A stretch of 64,000 nt of DNA from Pedomonas mirosovicensis (GTDB lineage: Bacteria; Pseudomonadota; Alphaproteobacteria; Sphingomonadales; Sphingomonadaceae). The notes under the pieces were generated by a model. It made no database searches and was not told where the DNA came from. It worked only from the letters and a program-made list of their open reading frames with translations. The stretch is from assembly GCF_022569295.1 (NCBI RefSeq), contig NZ_JAKFIA010000001.1, positions 1,503,001 to 1,567,000 of the forward strand. Reading direction: 5' to 3'. The position numbers were made by a program, and so were the translations under genes. Below, one piece after another: positions 17,299 through 25,580 of the stretch; position 1 is the stretch's first letter; every line of letters starts with the position of its first letter.

Positions 17299-18273
17299 TT
17301 ACTGGGCGGCGGCCATCTCTTCCGCGCTGGCGGAGGTGAGGGCGGCAAGGTCCCCCTCGCTCAGCTCCAGCCGGACGGCGGCCAGCAGGTCTTCCAGCTG
17401 CTCCAGGCTGGTGGCGCTGGCGATGGGCGCGGTGACGGCGGGCTGGGCCATCATCCACGCCAGCGCCACGCTGGCCGGGCGAACCTTGTGCTTCGCCGCC
17501 ACGTCATCCAGCGCCGCAAGGATGCGGAAGCCGCGCGGGTTGAGGTAGGCCGCAACCGAGCCGCCGCGCGTGCTCTTGCCGAGGTCCGCCTCGCTGCGAT
17601 ATTTGCCGGAGAGGAAGCCCTTGGCCAGCCCGTAGTAGGGAATGGCGCTGATGTCTTCCCGCTGGCACAGAGGCTGAAGCGCCGTCTCGAACTCTGCCCG
17701 GTCATAGAGATTATAGAGCGGCTGCAACGCCTCATAGCGCGGCAGGTCGTGCCGGGCGCTGGTCTCCAGCGCTTCGGCCAGCCGTTCGGCGGTGTAGTTG
17801 GAAGCGCCGATGATCCGTACCTTGCCCGCCTCGATCAGTTGCTTGTAGGCCCCCAGCGTTTCCTCAAGGGGCACGGAGGGATCGTCGATGTGGGCGTAGT
17901 AGAGGTCGATGCGGTCCGTCTGCAGCCGCTTCAGCGAGGCCTCGCAGGACTGGCGAATGTAATCCGCCGCCAGCCCCTTGCCGCCGGGTCCCATGTCCCA
18001 CCCCACCTTGGTGGCGATGATGACGGACTCCCGCCTGGCCGGGTTCCGCGCCAGCCACTGGCCGATGATGGCCTCTGACTCGCCGCCTTTGTTACCCGGC
18101 GCCCACATGGAATAGACATTGGCGGTGTCGATGAGATTGCAGCCCGCCTCCACGAACGCATCCAGCAGGCGAAAGGCGGTGGGCGCATCCACCGTCCAGC
18201 CGAACACGTTGCCGCCGAAGGCGAGCGGCGCGGTGCGAAGCGCGGAGCGGCCAATGGGTCTCAAGGCTGGCAT
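17299..18273 (-). CDS. aldo/keto reductase
   Basis: NADPH-dependent TIM-barrel oxidoreductase of 324 residues, cytoplasmic. Family marks: NLIDTANVYSMWAPGNKGGESE (catalytic Asp and Tyr, start of the AKR signature), ATKVGWDMG with the catalytic Lys, DLYYAHIDDPSVPLEETLGA with the His position, GKVRIIGASNY, and the C-terminal cofactor loop APIASATSLEQLEDL. It resembles the YajO/TAS-like branch that acts on small aldehydes, but the substrate is unknown. GGGAGG precedes the ATG. It stands alone between the MFS gene region and repeat element copy 2. Confidence 0.9.
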   Translation of the reverse strand: MPALRPIGRSALRTAPLAFGGNVFGWTVDAPTAFRLLDAFVEAGCNLIDTANVYSMWAPGNKGGESEAIIGQWLARNPARRESVIIATKVGWDMGPGGKGLAADYIRQSCEASLKRLQTDRIDLYYAHIDDPSVPLEETLGAYKQLIEAGKVRIIGASNYTAERLAEALETSARHDLPRYEALQPLYNLYDRAEFETALQPLCQREDISAIPYYGLAKGFLSGKYRSEADLGKSTRGGSVAAYLNPRGFRILAALDDVAAKHKVRPASVALAWMMAQPAVTAPIASATSLEQLEDLLAAVRLELSEGDLAALTSASAEEMAAAQ

Positions 18274-18360
18274 GGCAAACCTCCCAACGTTTCAAAGCCG
18301 ATGAAACAGGAGATAACGCGGCAACGCCGCCTGTGAAACCTTGGAGGTAAGTTGTTTTTA

Positions 18361-18524
18361 CGCAGGGGCCTCAGGCCCCTGCACCCCGTTCGTTTTTTAC
18401 GGCCGTGCCGGTGGGGAAGGGCGCGGCCCTTTGAATTTTCGGATTAGAACAGGGCCGTGCCCTTGATGCCGGTCGAGCCCGAAATACGAATGGGAGGTGC
18501 AGGAGGGTCAAGACCCTCCTGCAA
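18361..18524. repeat. intergenic double-hairpin element, copy 2
   Basis: Hairpin GCAGGGGCC-TCA-GGCCCCTGC (18362-18382) followed by ACCCCGTTCG, a 110-base middle, then TACGAATGGGAGGT and hairpin GCAGGAGGGTC-AA-GACCCTCCTGC (18499-18522). Same order and boundary words as copy 1, with compensating stem changes (GGGGTC to GGGGCC, GGGGG to GAGGG), which means the stems are kept while the sequence drifts. It lies between the aldo/keto reductase start and the lepA end. Confidence 0.8.
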
Positions 18525-18535
18525 AACAAAACCCA

Positions 18536-20348
18536 TTACTTGTTATCGCCCATCTTGAGCGCGGCGATGAAGGCTTCCTGCGGGATATCCACCTTGCCGA
18601 AGGTCCGCATGCGCTTTTTGCCTTCCTTCTGCTTTTCCAGCAGCTTGCGCTTACGGGTGATGTCGCCGCCGTAGCACTTGGCGGTCACGTCCTTGCGCAG
18701 CGCCGAGATGGTCTCGCGGGCGATGACCTTGCCGCCGATGGCCGCCTGAATGGGGATCTTGAACATGTGGCGCGGGATGAGGTCCTTCATGCGCTCGCAC
18801 ATGTGGCGGCCGCGCGCTTCGGCCTGAGAGCGGTGGACGATCATCGAGAGGGCATCGACCGGCTCTTCGTTCACCAGCAGGTTCATCTTCACGAGGTCGC
18901 CCTCGCGGTGGCCGATCTGGTGATAATCGAAGCTGGCATAGCCGCGCGAGAGGGACTTCAGGCGGTCATAGAAGTCGAATACCACTTCGTTGAGCGGCAG
19001 TTCGTAAACCACCATAGCGCGGGTGCCGGCGTAGGAGAGGTTCTTCTGGATGCCGCGCCGGTCCTGGCACAGCTTGAGCACTGCGCCGAGGTATTCGTCG
19101 GGCACGAAGATGGTGGCCTCGATCCACGGCTCCTCGATGTGGTCGATCCGCACCACCTCCGGCATGTCGGCCGGGTTGTGCAACTCGACCATGGAGCCGT
19201 CGGTCAGGTAGATGTGGTAGACCACCGATGGCGCGGTTGTGATGAGGTCGAGGTCGAACTCGCGGGACAGGCGCTCCTGAATGATTTCGAGGTGCAGCAG
19301 CCCGAGGAAACCGCAACGGAAGCCGAAGCCGAGCGCGGCGGAGGTTTCCATCTCGAAGGTGAAGCTGGCGTCGTTGAGGCGGAGTTTCGCCATGCTGTCG
19401 CGCAGCTTCTCGAAGTCCGCCGCATCAACCGGGAACAGGCCGCAGAACACCACCGACTGCACCTCGCGGAAGCCGGGCAGGGGCTCGGCCGTCTTGGCGT
19501 TCTTGGTCTCGACCAGCGTGTCGCCCACGCGGGTCTGCGCCACTTCCTTGATCTGGGCGGTGATGAAGCCAACCTCGCCGGGGCCGAGGTCCGCTAGATA
19601 ATCGATCTTGGGCCGGAACACGCCGATGCGCTCGACGGTCTGGTCCGTGCCCGCCGCCATCATCCTGAGGCTCATGCCCTTCTTCAGCACGCCATCGACC
19701 ACGCGGACGAGCAGGATGACACCGAGGTAGGGGTCATACCATGAATCCACCAGCATGGCCTTCAGCGGCTTGTTGGGGTCACCCTTGGGGGGCGGGAATG
19801 TATTTGACGATGGCTTCCAGCACGTCGTCGATGCCGATGCCGGACTTGGCCGACGCCAGCACGGCGTTGTCCGTCTCCAGGCCGATCACGTCCTCGATCT
19901 GGAGCTTCACCCGGTCCGGGTCGGCGGCGGGCAGGTCCACCTTGTTGATGACCGGCACGATGGTGTGGTCGTTCTCGATCGCCTGATAGACGTTGGCGAG
20001 AGTCTGGGCTTCCACGCCCTGGCTTGCGTCCACCACCAAGAGCGAGCCTTCGCAGGCGGCGAGCGAGCGGGAGACCTCGTAGGCGAAGTCCACGTGGCCG
20101 GGCGTATCCATCAGGTTGAGGATGTAGGTGTTGCCGTCCTGCGCCTTGTATTCGAGGCGCACGGTCTGGGCCTTGATGGTGATGCCCCGCTCGCGCTCGA
20201 TGTCCATGTTGTCGAGCACCTGCTCAACCATCTCACGATCGGCCAGGCCGCCGCAGCGCTGAATCAGCCGGTCGGCCAGGGTCGATTTCCCATGGTCGAT
20301 GTGGGCGATGATCGAAAAATTGCGAATGAGTGAAGCATCGGTCGTCAT
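18536..20348 (-). CDS. lepA: elongation factor 4 (LepA), +1 frameshift as sequenced
   Basis: Ribosome-bound translational GTPase (back-translocase/EF4), about 603 residues after repair, the normal family length. The N-terminal part reads [20 protein letters not shown] with G1 HIDHGKST, G2 [10 protein letters not shown]3 DTPGH and G4 NKVDLP; the second part has the LepA-specific domains and the basic tail [20 protein letters not shown]. The frame breaks at a G6 run (19787-19792; C6 in the gene): AAPQG-stop is read instead of [15 protein letters not shown]. Removing one base joins both halves perfectly. LepA is almost universal, so a sequencing error is more likely than true loss. Met codons at 20360 and 20348 are both possible starts. 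Confidence 0.93.
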
Positions 20349-20551
20349 GGAAGCGCCCATAGCATTGCTCGCGGCTTCCGCAAAGCCGTCGTTTCATTGA
20401 GAACATGGGAAGTTGCGCTCCATTCCGCCCCAGGGGGCAGGGGTGGGCGCTCGCCGTCCGGCTCGGCCTGCCCGAGGCCTGTCATGGCGCTGTCACCGAA
20501 ATGATCCAAGACGGCGCAGGCCATTGTGGCGGAAGCGGGAGTACAGGCGGG

Positions 20552-22222
20552 ATGTTTGACAGGCGTTCACTTCTGAAGGCGGGTCTGGTTGGCGGCGTCG
20601 GGCTGCCGGTTGCGGCGGGCACCGCCGGGGCTGCGGGCACGCAAGGGCGCTTTACCCATGGCGTTGCCAGTGGCGACCCGCTGGCGCGCCAGGTGATCCT
20701 ATGGACGCGCTATGTGCCGGCGGCCGAGGAAATTGCCACCCTGGGCTGGGAGGTGGCAACGGACGAAGGCTTCAAGACCATCGTGCGGAGCGGCACGGTC
20801 AAGGTGCGGCCCGACCGCGACTTCACCGCCAAGGTGGATGTGGACGGCCTGGCGCCGGGCAAGCGCTATGCCTACCGGTTTCGCGATGCGGCCGGGCTTA
20901 TCTCCCCGGTGGGGGAAACGCTCACCATGCCGGAGGGGAGGAGCGAGCGGCTGCGCCTCGGCGTCTTTTCCTGCGCCAACCTGCCGTTCGGCTATTTCAA
21001 CGCCTATGGCCACTGCGCCGCGCGGGATGACATCGACCTCGTGGTGCACCTGGGCGACTATATCTACGAGACGCCGCGGGGCGTCTATCCGTCTGCCCAG
21101 GAGGCCGTGGGTGGTCGCGTCATCGAGCCTGGCAACGAAACCGTGACGCTGGCCGACTACCGGGCGCGCTATGCTTCCTACCGGGCGGACCTGGACGTAG
21201 CGGAACTGCACCGGCGCAAGCCGATGATCGCGGTGTGGGATGACCATGAGTTCACCAACAACGCCTGGCGCGACGGGGCGGACAATCACCAGCCGGAAAC
21301 GGAAGGCGCCTGGCCGGAGCGCTGGCGCGCCGCCTATCGCGCCTTTTGCGAATGGATGCCCATTCGCGAGCAGGCGGAAGGGGTGATTTACCGGCGCTTC
21401 GACTGGGGCAATCTGGCCTCGCTCATCATGCTCGACACCCGCTTCATTGGTCGTGACAAGCAGCTGGACTATCGCCCGGTGCTGCAAGGCGTCGATATTT
21501 CCGACAAGACGGCGTTGGCTGAAGCCTTGCGTCGCTTCGAGCAGGAACAGCTGCGCGACCCGAAGCGCACTTTGATGGGCGAGGCGCAGGAGAACTGGCT
21601 GCGCCAGCAGCTCGCCCAGTCCAAGGCGCGAGGGGTGACGTGGCAGGTTTTGGGGCAGCAAATTCAAACCGGCTGGTTCCGCATGCCACCGGAGCTGCCG
21701 GATTATACGCGCAAGGATTTGCCGGACTCCGCCCTGGGGTGGATCCGCACCGGCAGCCTTGTGGGCGGCCATGGCCTGCCGGCCAATCTGGACGCGTGGG
21801 CTGGCTACCCGGCGGCGCGGGATCGGCTGGTGGCGGATATGCTGGCGCATGCCAACAATGCCGTCATCCTTGCAGGCGACACGCACAGCGCCTGGGCCTT
21901 CGAACTGGCGGGCGGGCCGAACGGCCGCCCCGCTGCGGTCGAGCTTGGGTGCACGTCGGTCACGTCGCCGGGCATGGAGCGCTATTTCGATGGCGACGAG
22001 GCTGTGCGGCCTGTTCTGGTAAGCGCCAATCCGGAGTTGAAATGGTGCAGCATCGGTCCGCGCGGTTATCTGAGCGTGGCGTTCACGCCCGATGAGACCC
22101 AGGCCGAATGGCTGATGATGAAAACCATCCGGGAGCGGACGACCGAACTGGCGGGCAAGGTCGAGGCGCGATTGGCGGCAACGGCCGGGGCAGGGACGGA
22201 GCACCTGAAATTCGCGAGCTAG
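20552..22222 (+). CDS. phoD: PhoD-like alkaline phosphatase/phosphodiesterase, Tat-exported
   Basis: Extracytoplasmic metallophosphatase of 556 residues. The start has a twin-arginine signal, MFDRRSLLKAG followed by a hydrophobic stretch, so the folded metalloenzyme is expected to leave via Tat. After it comes the N-terminal Fn3-like domain (FTHGVASGDPLARQVILWTR, a PhoD hallmark), then metal-site motifs HLGDYIYE, WDDHEFTNN, MLDTRF and LAGDTHSAW, which carry the Asp, Asn and His ligands. GGGAG lies upstream of ATG 20552; the frame is open further upstream but without signal sequence. PhoD enzymes release phosphate from di- and monoesters; phosphate control (Pho box) was not seen. Divergent from lepA. 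Confidence 0.93.
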   Translation: MFDRRSLLKAGLVGGVGLPVAAGTAGAAGTQGRFTHGVASGDPLARQVILWTRYVPAAEEIATLGWEVATDEGFKTIVRSGTVKVRPDRDFTAKVDVDGLAPGKRYAYRFRDAAGLISPVGETLTMPEGRSERLRLGVFSCANLPFGYFNAYGHCAARDDIDLVVHLGDYIYETPRGVYPSAQEAVGGRVIEPGNETVTLADYRARYASYRADLDVAELHRRKPMIAVWDDHEFTNNAWRDGADNHQPETEGAWPERWRAAYRAFCEWMPIREQAEGVIYRRFDWGNLASLIMLDTRFIGRDKQLDYRPVLQGVDISDKTALAEALRRFEQEQLRDPKRTLMGEAQENWLRQQLAQSKARGVTWQVLGQQIQTGWFRMPPELPDYTRKDLPDSALGWIRTGSLVGGHGLPANLDAWAGYPAARDRLVADMLAHANNAVILAGDTHSAWAFELAGGPNGRPAAVELGCTSVTSPGMERYFDGDEAVRPVLVSANPELKWCSIGPRGYLSVAFTPDETQAEWLMMKTIRERTTELAGKVEARLAATAGAGTEHLKFAS

Positions 22223-22320
22223 CGAATTGAGCATCCCATGCCGGCCCAACCTTGGGGCGTCTTCCCTCACACAGGGCAGGCGCCCTTAAGTTTTACAGGG
22301 CGCGCGCCAACGCGCTGGTG

Positions 22321-22354
22321 GGTAAAAATTGCCGGATGGGCAAGAAATGCCCGG
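22321..22354. promoter_or_regulatory. candidate enhancer dyads for the sigma-54 promoter of flagellin 1
   Basis: GGTAAAAATTGCCGG at 22321-22335 and the dyad GGGCA-AGAAA-TGCCC at 22338-22352, about 130-150 bp upstream of the -24 element. Similar GGCAA...TTGCC dyads precede four other sigma-54 promoters here. In Caulobacter the activator FlbD binds enhancers (ftr sites) at such genes; assignment is inference. Confidence 0.55.
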
Positions 22355-22473
22355 CACAAATGGCCGCGTTTCTTTGAAATGAGCGGGACGATGGACGGAG
22401 CCAGTGGCCCGAGGCGATGAAATCCCAAGGGATTGCGCGCTGTTCGGTGGTTGATGAGGCATTTACCAATCTG

Positions 22474-22490
22474 TTGGCGCGAAAGTTGCA
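22474..22490 (+). promoter_or_regulatory. sigma-54 promoter of flagellin 1
   Basis: TTGGCGCG-AAAG-TTGCA matches the -24/-12 consensus TTGGCACG-N4-TTGCW, with exactly ten bases between the GG and GC. Transcription should begin near 22501, giving a leader of about 65 nt. Confidence 0.88.
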
Positions 22491-22519
22491 CGGCTGGAAC
22501 TGCGGGTAGAAACCTGCGT

Positions 22520-22532
22520 GGGCAAAAGGCCC
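22520..22532 (+). promoter_or_regulatory. conserved flagellin mRNA leader hairpin (flagellin 1)
   Basis: GGGC-AAAAG-GCCC, repeated in the leaders of flagellins 2, 3 and 4. FlbT is known to bind the 5' leader of Caulobacter flagellin mRNA; this hairpin is a candidate target. SD AGAAAGGGGA follows just before the ATG. Confidence 0.55.
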
Positions 22533-22565
22533 AAAAGCTGAACCTTTAGAAGAAAGGGGACCCAA

Positions 22566-23477
22566 ATGGGTTTTTCGATCAATACCAATGCCGGGGCAAT
22601 GCTTGCCCTGCAGACGCTGAGCGCCACCAACCGCGGGCTTGAGGTCACGCAGAACCGGATCAGCACCGGTTACAAGGTTGCCTCGACCAAGGACGACAGC
22701 GGCACCTACGCCATCGCCCAGGGCCTGCGCGCCGACCTCGGCGGCCTAAACGCTGTCAAGTCGTCGCTGGATCGCGCCCAGAGCACGCTCGACGTGGCGG
22801 TTTCGGCGGCGGAGTCGATCTCCGACGTTCTCAACACCATGAAGGAAAAGGCCACGGCCGCTTCCGACACGGGTATGGACGCGGACAGCCGCAAGGCGCT
22901 CCAGGATGACTTCAACAAGCTGTCCGAGCAGTTGGCTTCGTACATCAATAGCGCAGAGTTCAACGGCTCCAATCTTCTGAGGAACTCGGAATCGGATCTG
23001 AGCGCGCTGATTAACGCCAACGATCTTGACCAGACGATCAGCGTTACCAACCTGGGCCTCAACAAGGCGGAGAGCGCCGCAGGCGCTGGTGACGGCGGTG
23101 CCCTGTCCGCGTTCGTGGGGGACACCACGACGGCCGGCACGGCTGCGGCCGCGATTTCGGTGACGACCTGGGAAGCGACCGATGGCACCGGTGCGACTGC
23201 GGCTCAGGACTCCGCTGACGCGGTGAACACCGCCATCGACAGCATGAAGACCGTGCTCTCCAAGCTGGGTTCGGCCTCGCGCCAGATCTCGGCTCAGCAG
23301 GAGTTCACCTCCAAGCTGTCGGACACCATTGAGTCCGGTATCGGCAATCTGGTGGATGCAGACCTCGCCAAGGAAAGCGCTCGCCTCACCGCCCTGCAGA
23401 CGCAGCAGCAGCTGGGTCTCCAGGCGCTGTCGATCGCCAACCAGGCGCCGCAGTCGGTTCTCAGCCTGTTCCGCTAA
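22566..23477 (+). CDS. flagellin 1
   Basis: Filament subunit of 303 residues, exported by the flagellar type III system. The conserved D0/D1 ends are complete: MGFSINTNAGAMLALQTLS... TQNRISTGYKVASTKDDSGT and, at the end, LVDADLAKESARLTALQTQQ ... SIANQAPQSVLSLFR. The middle (about residues 135-215) is short and variable, as in alphaproteobacterial flagellins that lack large D2/D3 domains. The first 120 or so residues are identical to flagellin 2. Sigma-54 promoter and leader hairpin upstream; an 11-bp hairpin and flaG downstream. One of five paralogues in this array. Confidence 0.97.
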   Translation: MGFSINTNAGAMLALQTLSATNRGLEVTQNRISTGYKVASTKDDSGTYAIAQGLRADLGGLNAVKSSLDRAQSTLDVAVSAAESISDVLNTMKEKATAASDTGMDADSRKALQDDFNKLSEQLASYINSAEFNGSNLLRNSESDLSALINANDLDQTISVTNLGLNKAESAAGAGDGGALSAFVGDTTTAGTAAAAISVTTWEATDGTGATAAQDSADAVNTAIDSMKTVLSKLGSASRQISAQQEFTSKLSDTIESGIGNLVDADLAKESARLTALQTQQQLGLQALSIANQAPQSVLSLFR

Positions 23478-23495
23478 TACAGGCAAGGCCGTGGA

Positions 23496-23522
23496 GGCGG
23501 GGAGGCGTAAGGCCTCTCCGCC
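23496..23522 (+). terminator. hairpin after flagellin 1
   Basis: GGCGGGGAGGC-GTAAG-GCCTCTCCGCC, 11-bp stem with one G-T pair, no T run. The same hairpin follows flagellins 2 (25398-25424) and 3 (26532-26558), so it may protect the 3' end or attenuate read-through into flaG rather than terminate fully. Confidence 0.6.
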
Positions 23523-23609
23523 CCGGTCCTCGGCCGGAAGGTCGGGCCCCTATAAAGATAATGGCTGTAAGGCTGGAAAGGGGCTAGGCAAAACACAAGG
23601 GTGGAAACA

Positions 23610-24035
23610 ATGGACAGGATCACGCTGGCAGGGCACGGCGCTCCTGCGGCGATCCGGAATGGAGACAGCGTCGCGGGCGTTTCCAGGTCCTCGGCCGTAT
23701 TGCCCGGTGATGCCGGAGAAAGGGCTGCGGCACGGCAACATGACGGCGAGGGTGCCGGGGCAGCGCGTCGGAGCGATGCCGGGCTCAGTCCGGAGGAAAT
23801 ACAGCGCAGGGCTGTCGAGGTGGTTCGCTCGGCCATCAACGAGGCTGGCGAAGCGATCGAGCAAAATGCGCGACTGGTGATCCGCAAGGATGAGGATACG
23901 GGACGTTTTATTTATGAGTTCCGAGATCCCAACACGGATGAGCTGGTTCGCCAGTTTCCGGCGGAAGAGGTTTTGCGCGCGCTGGTAAGTTTCCGGCAGG
24001 CCATGACGGGCAAGGTTCTCGACAGTCAGGCTTAG
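23610..24035 (+). CDS. flaG: flagellar protein FlaG
   Basis: Small FlaG-family protein of 141 residues; in other bacteria FlaG affects filament length and is usually encoded beside flagellin. The N-terminal third is low-complexity; the conserved C-terminal FlaG domain reads VIRKDEDTGRFIYEFRDP..DELVRQFPAEEVLRAL and ends TGKVLDSQA. The start ATG has AAGGGTGG six bases upstream; a GTG nine bases earlier is inside that SD. It is transcribed after flagellin 1 across a hairpin and ends at a strong intrinsic terminator. A decayed fragment of a second copy of its 3' end lies at 26711-26770. Confidence 0.9.
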   Translation: MDRITLAGHGAPAAIRNGDSVAGVSRSSAVLPGDAGERAAARQHDGEGAGAARRSDAGLSPEEIQRRAVEVVRSAINEAGEAIEQNARLVIRKDEDTGRFIYEFRDPNTDELVRQFPAEEVLRALVSFRQAMTGKVLDSQA

Positions 24036-24102
24036 CCGATGCCGGCCCGCTTGGGCGTCTGTTTGCCCAGATGATTTTTGACCAAGTAACTGAGAAGTCC
24101 TC

Positions 24103-24132
24103 AACGGCGCGATAACCTCGCGCCGTTTTTTT
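24103..24132 (+). terminator. intrinsic terminator of flaG
   Basis: AACGGCGCG-ATAACCT-CGCGCCGTT followed by seven T. A near copy (GCGGCGCG-ATAACCT-CGCGCCGC then six T) lies at 26836-26865. Confidence 0.92.
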
Positions 24133-24164
24133 ATGGCCAACCTCGGTGCGGCCGCATCCAGCAT

Positions 24165-24199
24165 GGGCAAGAATTGCCGGATGGGCAAGAAATGCCCGG
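24165..24199. promoter_or_regulatory. candidate enhancer dyads for flagellin 2
   Basis: GGGCAAGAATTGCCGG at 24165-24180 (dyad GGCAA-GAA-TTGCC) and GGGCA-AGAAA-TGCCC at 24183-24197, same spacing to the promoter as in copy 1. Confidence 0.55.
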
Positions 24200-24318
24200 C
24201 ACAAATGGCCGCATTTCCCTGAAATGAGCGGGAGGATGGGCGGAGCCAGCGGCCCGAGGTGGTGAAATTCCAAGGGATTGCGCGCTGTTCAGTGGTTGAC
24301 GGGTCATTTACCAATCTG

Positions 24319-24335
24319 TTGGCGCGAAAGTTGCA
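24319..24335 (+). promoter_or_regulatory. sigma-54 promoter of flagellin 2
   Basis: TTGGCGCG-AAAG-TTGCA, identical to the promoter of flagellin 1 and at the same distance (76 bp) from the start codon. Confidence 0.88.
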
Positions 24336-24364
24336 CGGCTGGAACTGCGGGTAGAAACCTGCGT

Positions 24365-24377
24365 GGGCAAAAGGCCC
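24365..24377 (+). promoter_or_regulatory. conserved flagellin mRNA leader hairpin (flagellin 2)
   Basis: GGGC-AAAAG-GCCC in the leader, 34 bp before the ATG, the same as in flagellins 1 and 3. Confidence 0.55.
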
Positions 24378-24410
24378 AAAAGCTGAACCTTTAGAAGAAA
24401 GGGGACCCAA

Positions 24411-25379
24411 ATGGGTTTTTCGATCAATACCAATGCCGGGGCGATGCTTGCCCTGCAGACGCTGAGCGCCACCAACCGCGGGCTTGAGGTCACGCAGAAC
24501 CGGATCAGCACCGGTTACAAGGTTGCCTCGACCAAGGACGACAGCGGCACCTACGCCATCGCCCAGGGCCTGCGCGCCGACCTCGGCGGCCTGAACGCCG
24601 TCAAGTCGTCGCTGGATCGCGCCCAGAGCACGCTCGACGTGGCGGTTTCGGCCGCGGAGTCGATCTCCGACGTTCTCAACACCATGAAGGAAAAGGCCAC
24701 GGCCGCTTCCGACACGGGTATGGACGCGGACAGCCGCAAGGCGCTTCAGGACGACTTCAACAAGCTGTCCGAGCAGATCGCTTCGTACATCAATAGCGCC
24801 GAGTTCAACGGCTCCAACATTCTGAAGTCGGGCGGCGCCAACCTGTCCGCGCTGCTGAATGCCGATGACGCCACCCAGACCATCAAGGTTGTGAACGTTC
24901 GTCTGAATGCTGCAGCTGCGGGCGCGGATGATGCGGCCACGCCTGATATCGACGAAACGCAAGCCGGCGCGCTGACGGATTTCCTGAACACGACGGCGAC
25001 CGCCACCGACACGGTTACGGCCAAGACTGTCAACTGGACCGATGACACTGACTTGGACGGTACGGTTGATCCGACCACCGAAGCAGGGACGGGCGTTACC
25101 CGCGCCAAGGCTTCGGCCGATTCGGTGAACACCGCCATCGACAACATGAAGACCGTGCTCTCCAAGCTGGGTTCGGCCTCGCGCCAGATCACGGCCCAGC
25201 AGGACTTCACTTCCAAGCTGTCGGACACCATCGAGGCCGGTATCGGCAACCTGGTGGACGCAGACCTCGCCAAGGAAAGCGCTCGCCTCACCGCCCTGCA
25301 GACGCAGCAGCAGCTGGGTCTCCAGGCGCTGTCGATCGCCAACCAGGCGCCGCAGTCGGTTCTCAGCCTGTTCCGCTAA
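24411..25379 (+). CDS. flagellin 2
   Basis: Filament subunit of 322 residues, the longest of the five. Its first 120 or so residues are identical to flagellin 1 and its last 60 almost so; differences are concentrated in the middle third (about residues 150-235), which is longer and acidic/threonine-rich (NAAAAGADDAATPDIDET). Ends SIANQAPQSVLSLFR. Same sigma-54 promoter, leader hairpin and SD as flagellin 1. A hairpin like that after flagellin 1 follows, but no flaG and no new promoter separate it from flagellin 3. Confidence 0.97.
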   Translation: MGFSINTNAGAMLALQTLSATNRGLEVTQNRISTGYKVASTKDDSGTYAIAQGLRADLGGLNAVKSSLDRAQSTLDVAVSAAESISDVLNTMKEKATAASDTGMDADSRKALQDDFNKLSEQIASYINSAEFNGSNILKSGGANLSALLNADDATQTIKVVNVRLNAAAAGADDAATPDIDETQAGALTDFLNTTATATDTVTAKTVNWTDDTDLDGTVDPTTEAGTGVTRAKASADSVNTAIDNMKTVLSKLGSASRQITAQQDFTSKLSDTIEAGIGNLVDADLAKESARLTALQTQQQLGLQALSIANQAPQSVLSLFR

Positions 25380-25397
25380 TACAGGCAAGGCCATGGA

Positions 25398-25424
25398 GGC
25401 GGGGAGGCATAAAGCCTTTCCGTC
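25398..25424 (+). terminator. hairpin after flagellin 2
   Basis: GGCGGGGAGGC-ATAAA-GCCTTTCCGTC, a diverged version of the hairpin after flagellins 1 and 3, stem kept through G-T pairs; no T run. Confidence 0.5.
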
Positions 25425-25533
25425 CCGGCCCATGGCCGAAAGTCCGTCGAGGAAGCCGGCGAAGTGGCGCACCACACGCGGCGGGTCGTCTCCTCCACGA
25501 ACTCGAAGATCTGCTGCAGGTAGAAACCTGCAT

Positions 25534-25546
25534 GGGCAAAAGGCCC
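25534..25546 (+). promoter_or_regulatory. conserved flagellin mRNA leader hairpin (flagellin 3)
   Basis: GGGC-AAAAG-GCCC. The identity with leaders 1 and 2 starts abruptly at GTAGAAACCTGC (about 25520); upstream of that point the sigma-54 promoter and dyads are missing and the sequence is unrelated. Confidence 0.55.
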
Positions 25547-25580
25547 AAAAGCTGAACCTTTAGAAGAAAGGGGACCCCAA

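Larger units (their letters stand above)
22317..22565 (+). repeat. flagellin upstream region, direct repeat copy 1
   Basis: About 250 bp before flagellin 1 that is nearly identical to 24162-24410 before flagellin 2, at a constant offset of 1845 bp with only scattered substitutions from 22338 to the start codon. It carries two dyads, a sigma-54 promoter and the leader hairpin. No coding sequence is seen between phoD and the flagellin gene. Confidence 0.9.
24162..24410 (+). repeat. flagellin upstream region, direct repeat copy 2
   Basis: Second copy of the roughly 250-bp regulatory block found before flagellin 1 (22317-22565), with the same internal spacing of dyads, sigma-54 promoter, leader hairpin and SD. 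Confidence 0.9.

Noticed and set aside
23550-25475. Very long minus-strand open frame (641 codons) opposite flaG and flagellin 2
   Set aside because: It is the antisense shadow of the conserved flagellin coding sequence; the same shadow occurs opposite flagellins 1, 3 and 4.
25445-25520. Possible sigma-54 element TGGCGCA...ACGC upstream of flagellin 3
   Set aside because: GG and GC are ten bases apart but the -12 box lacks TTGC and the -24 box is poor; judged chance.
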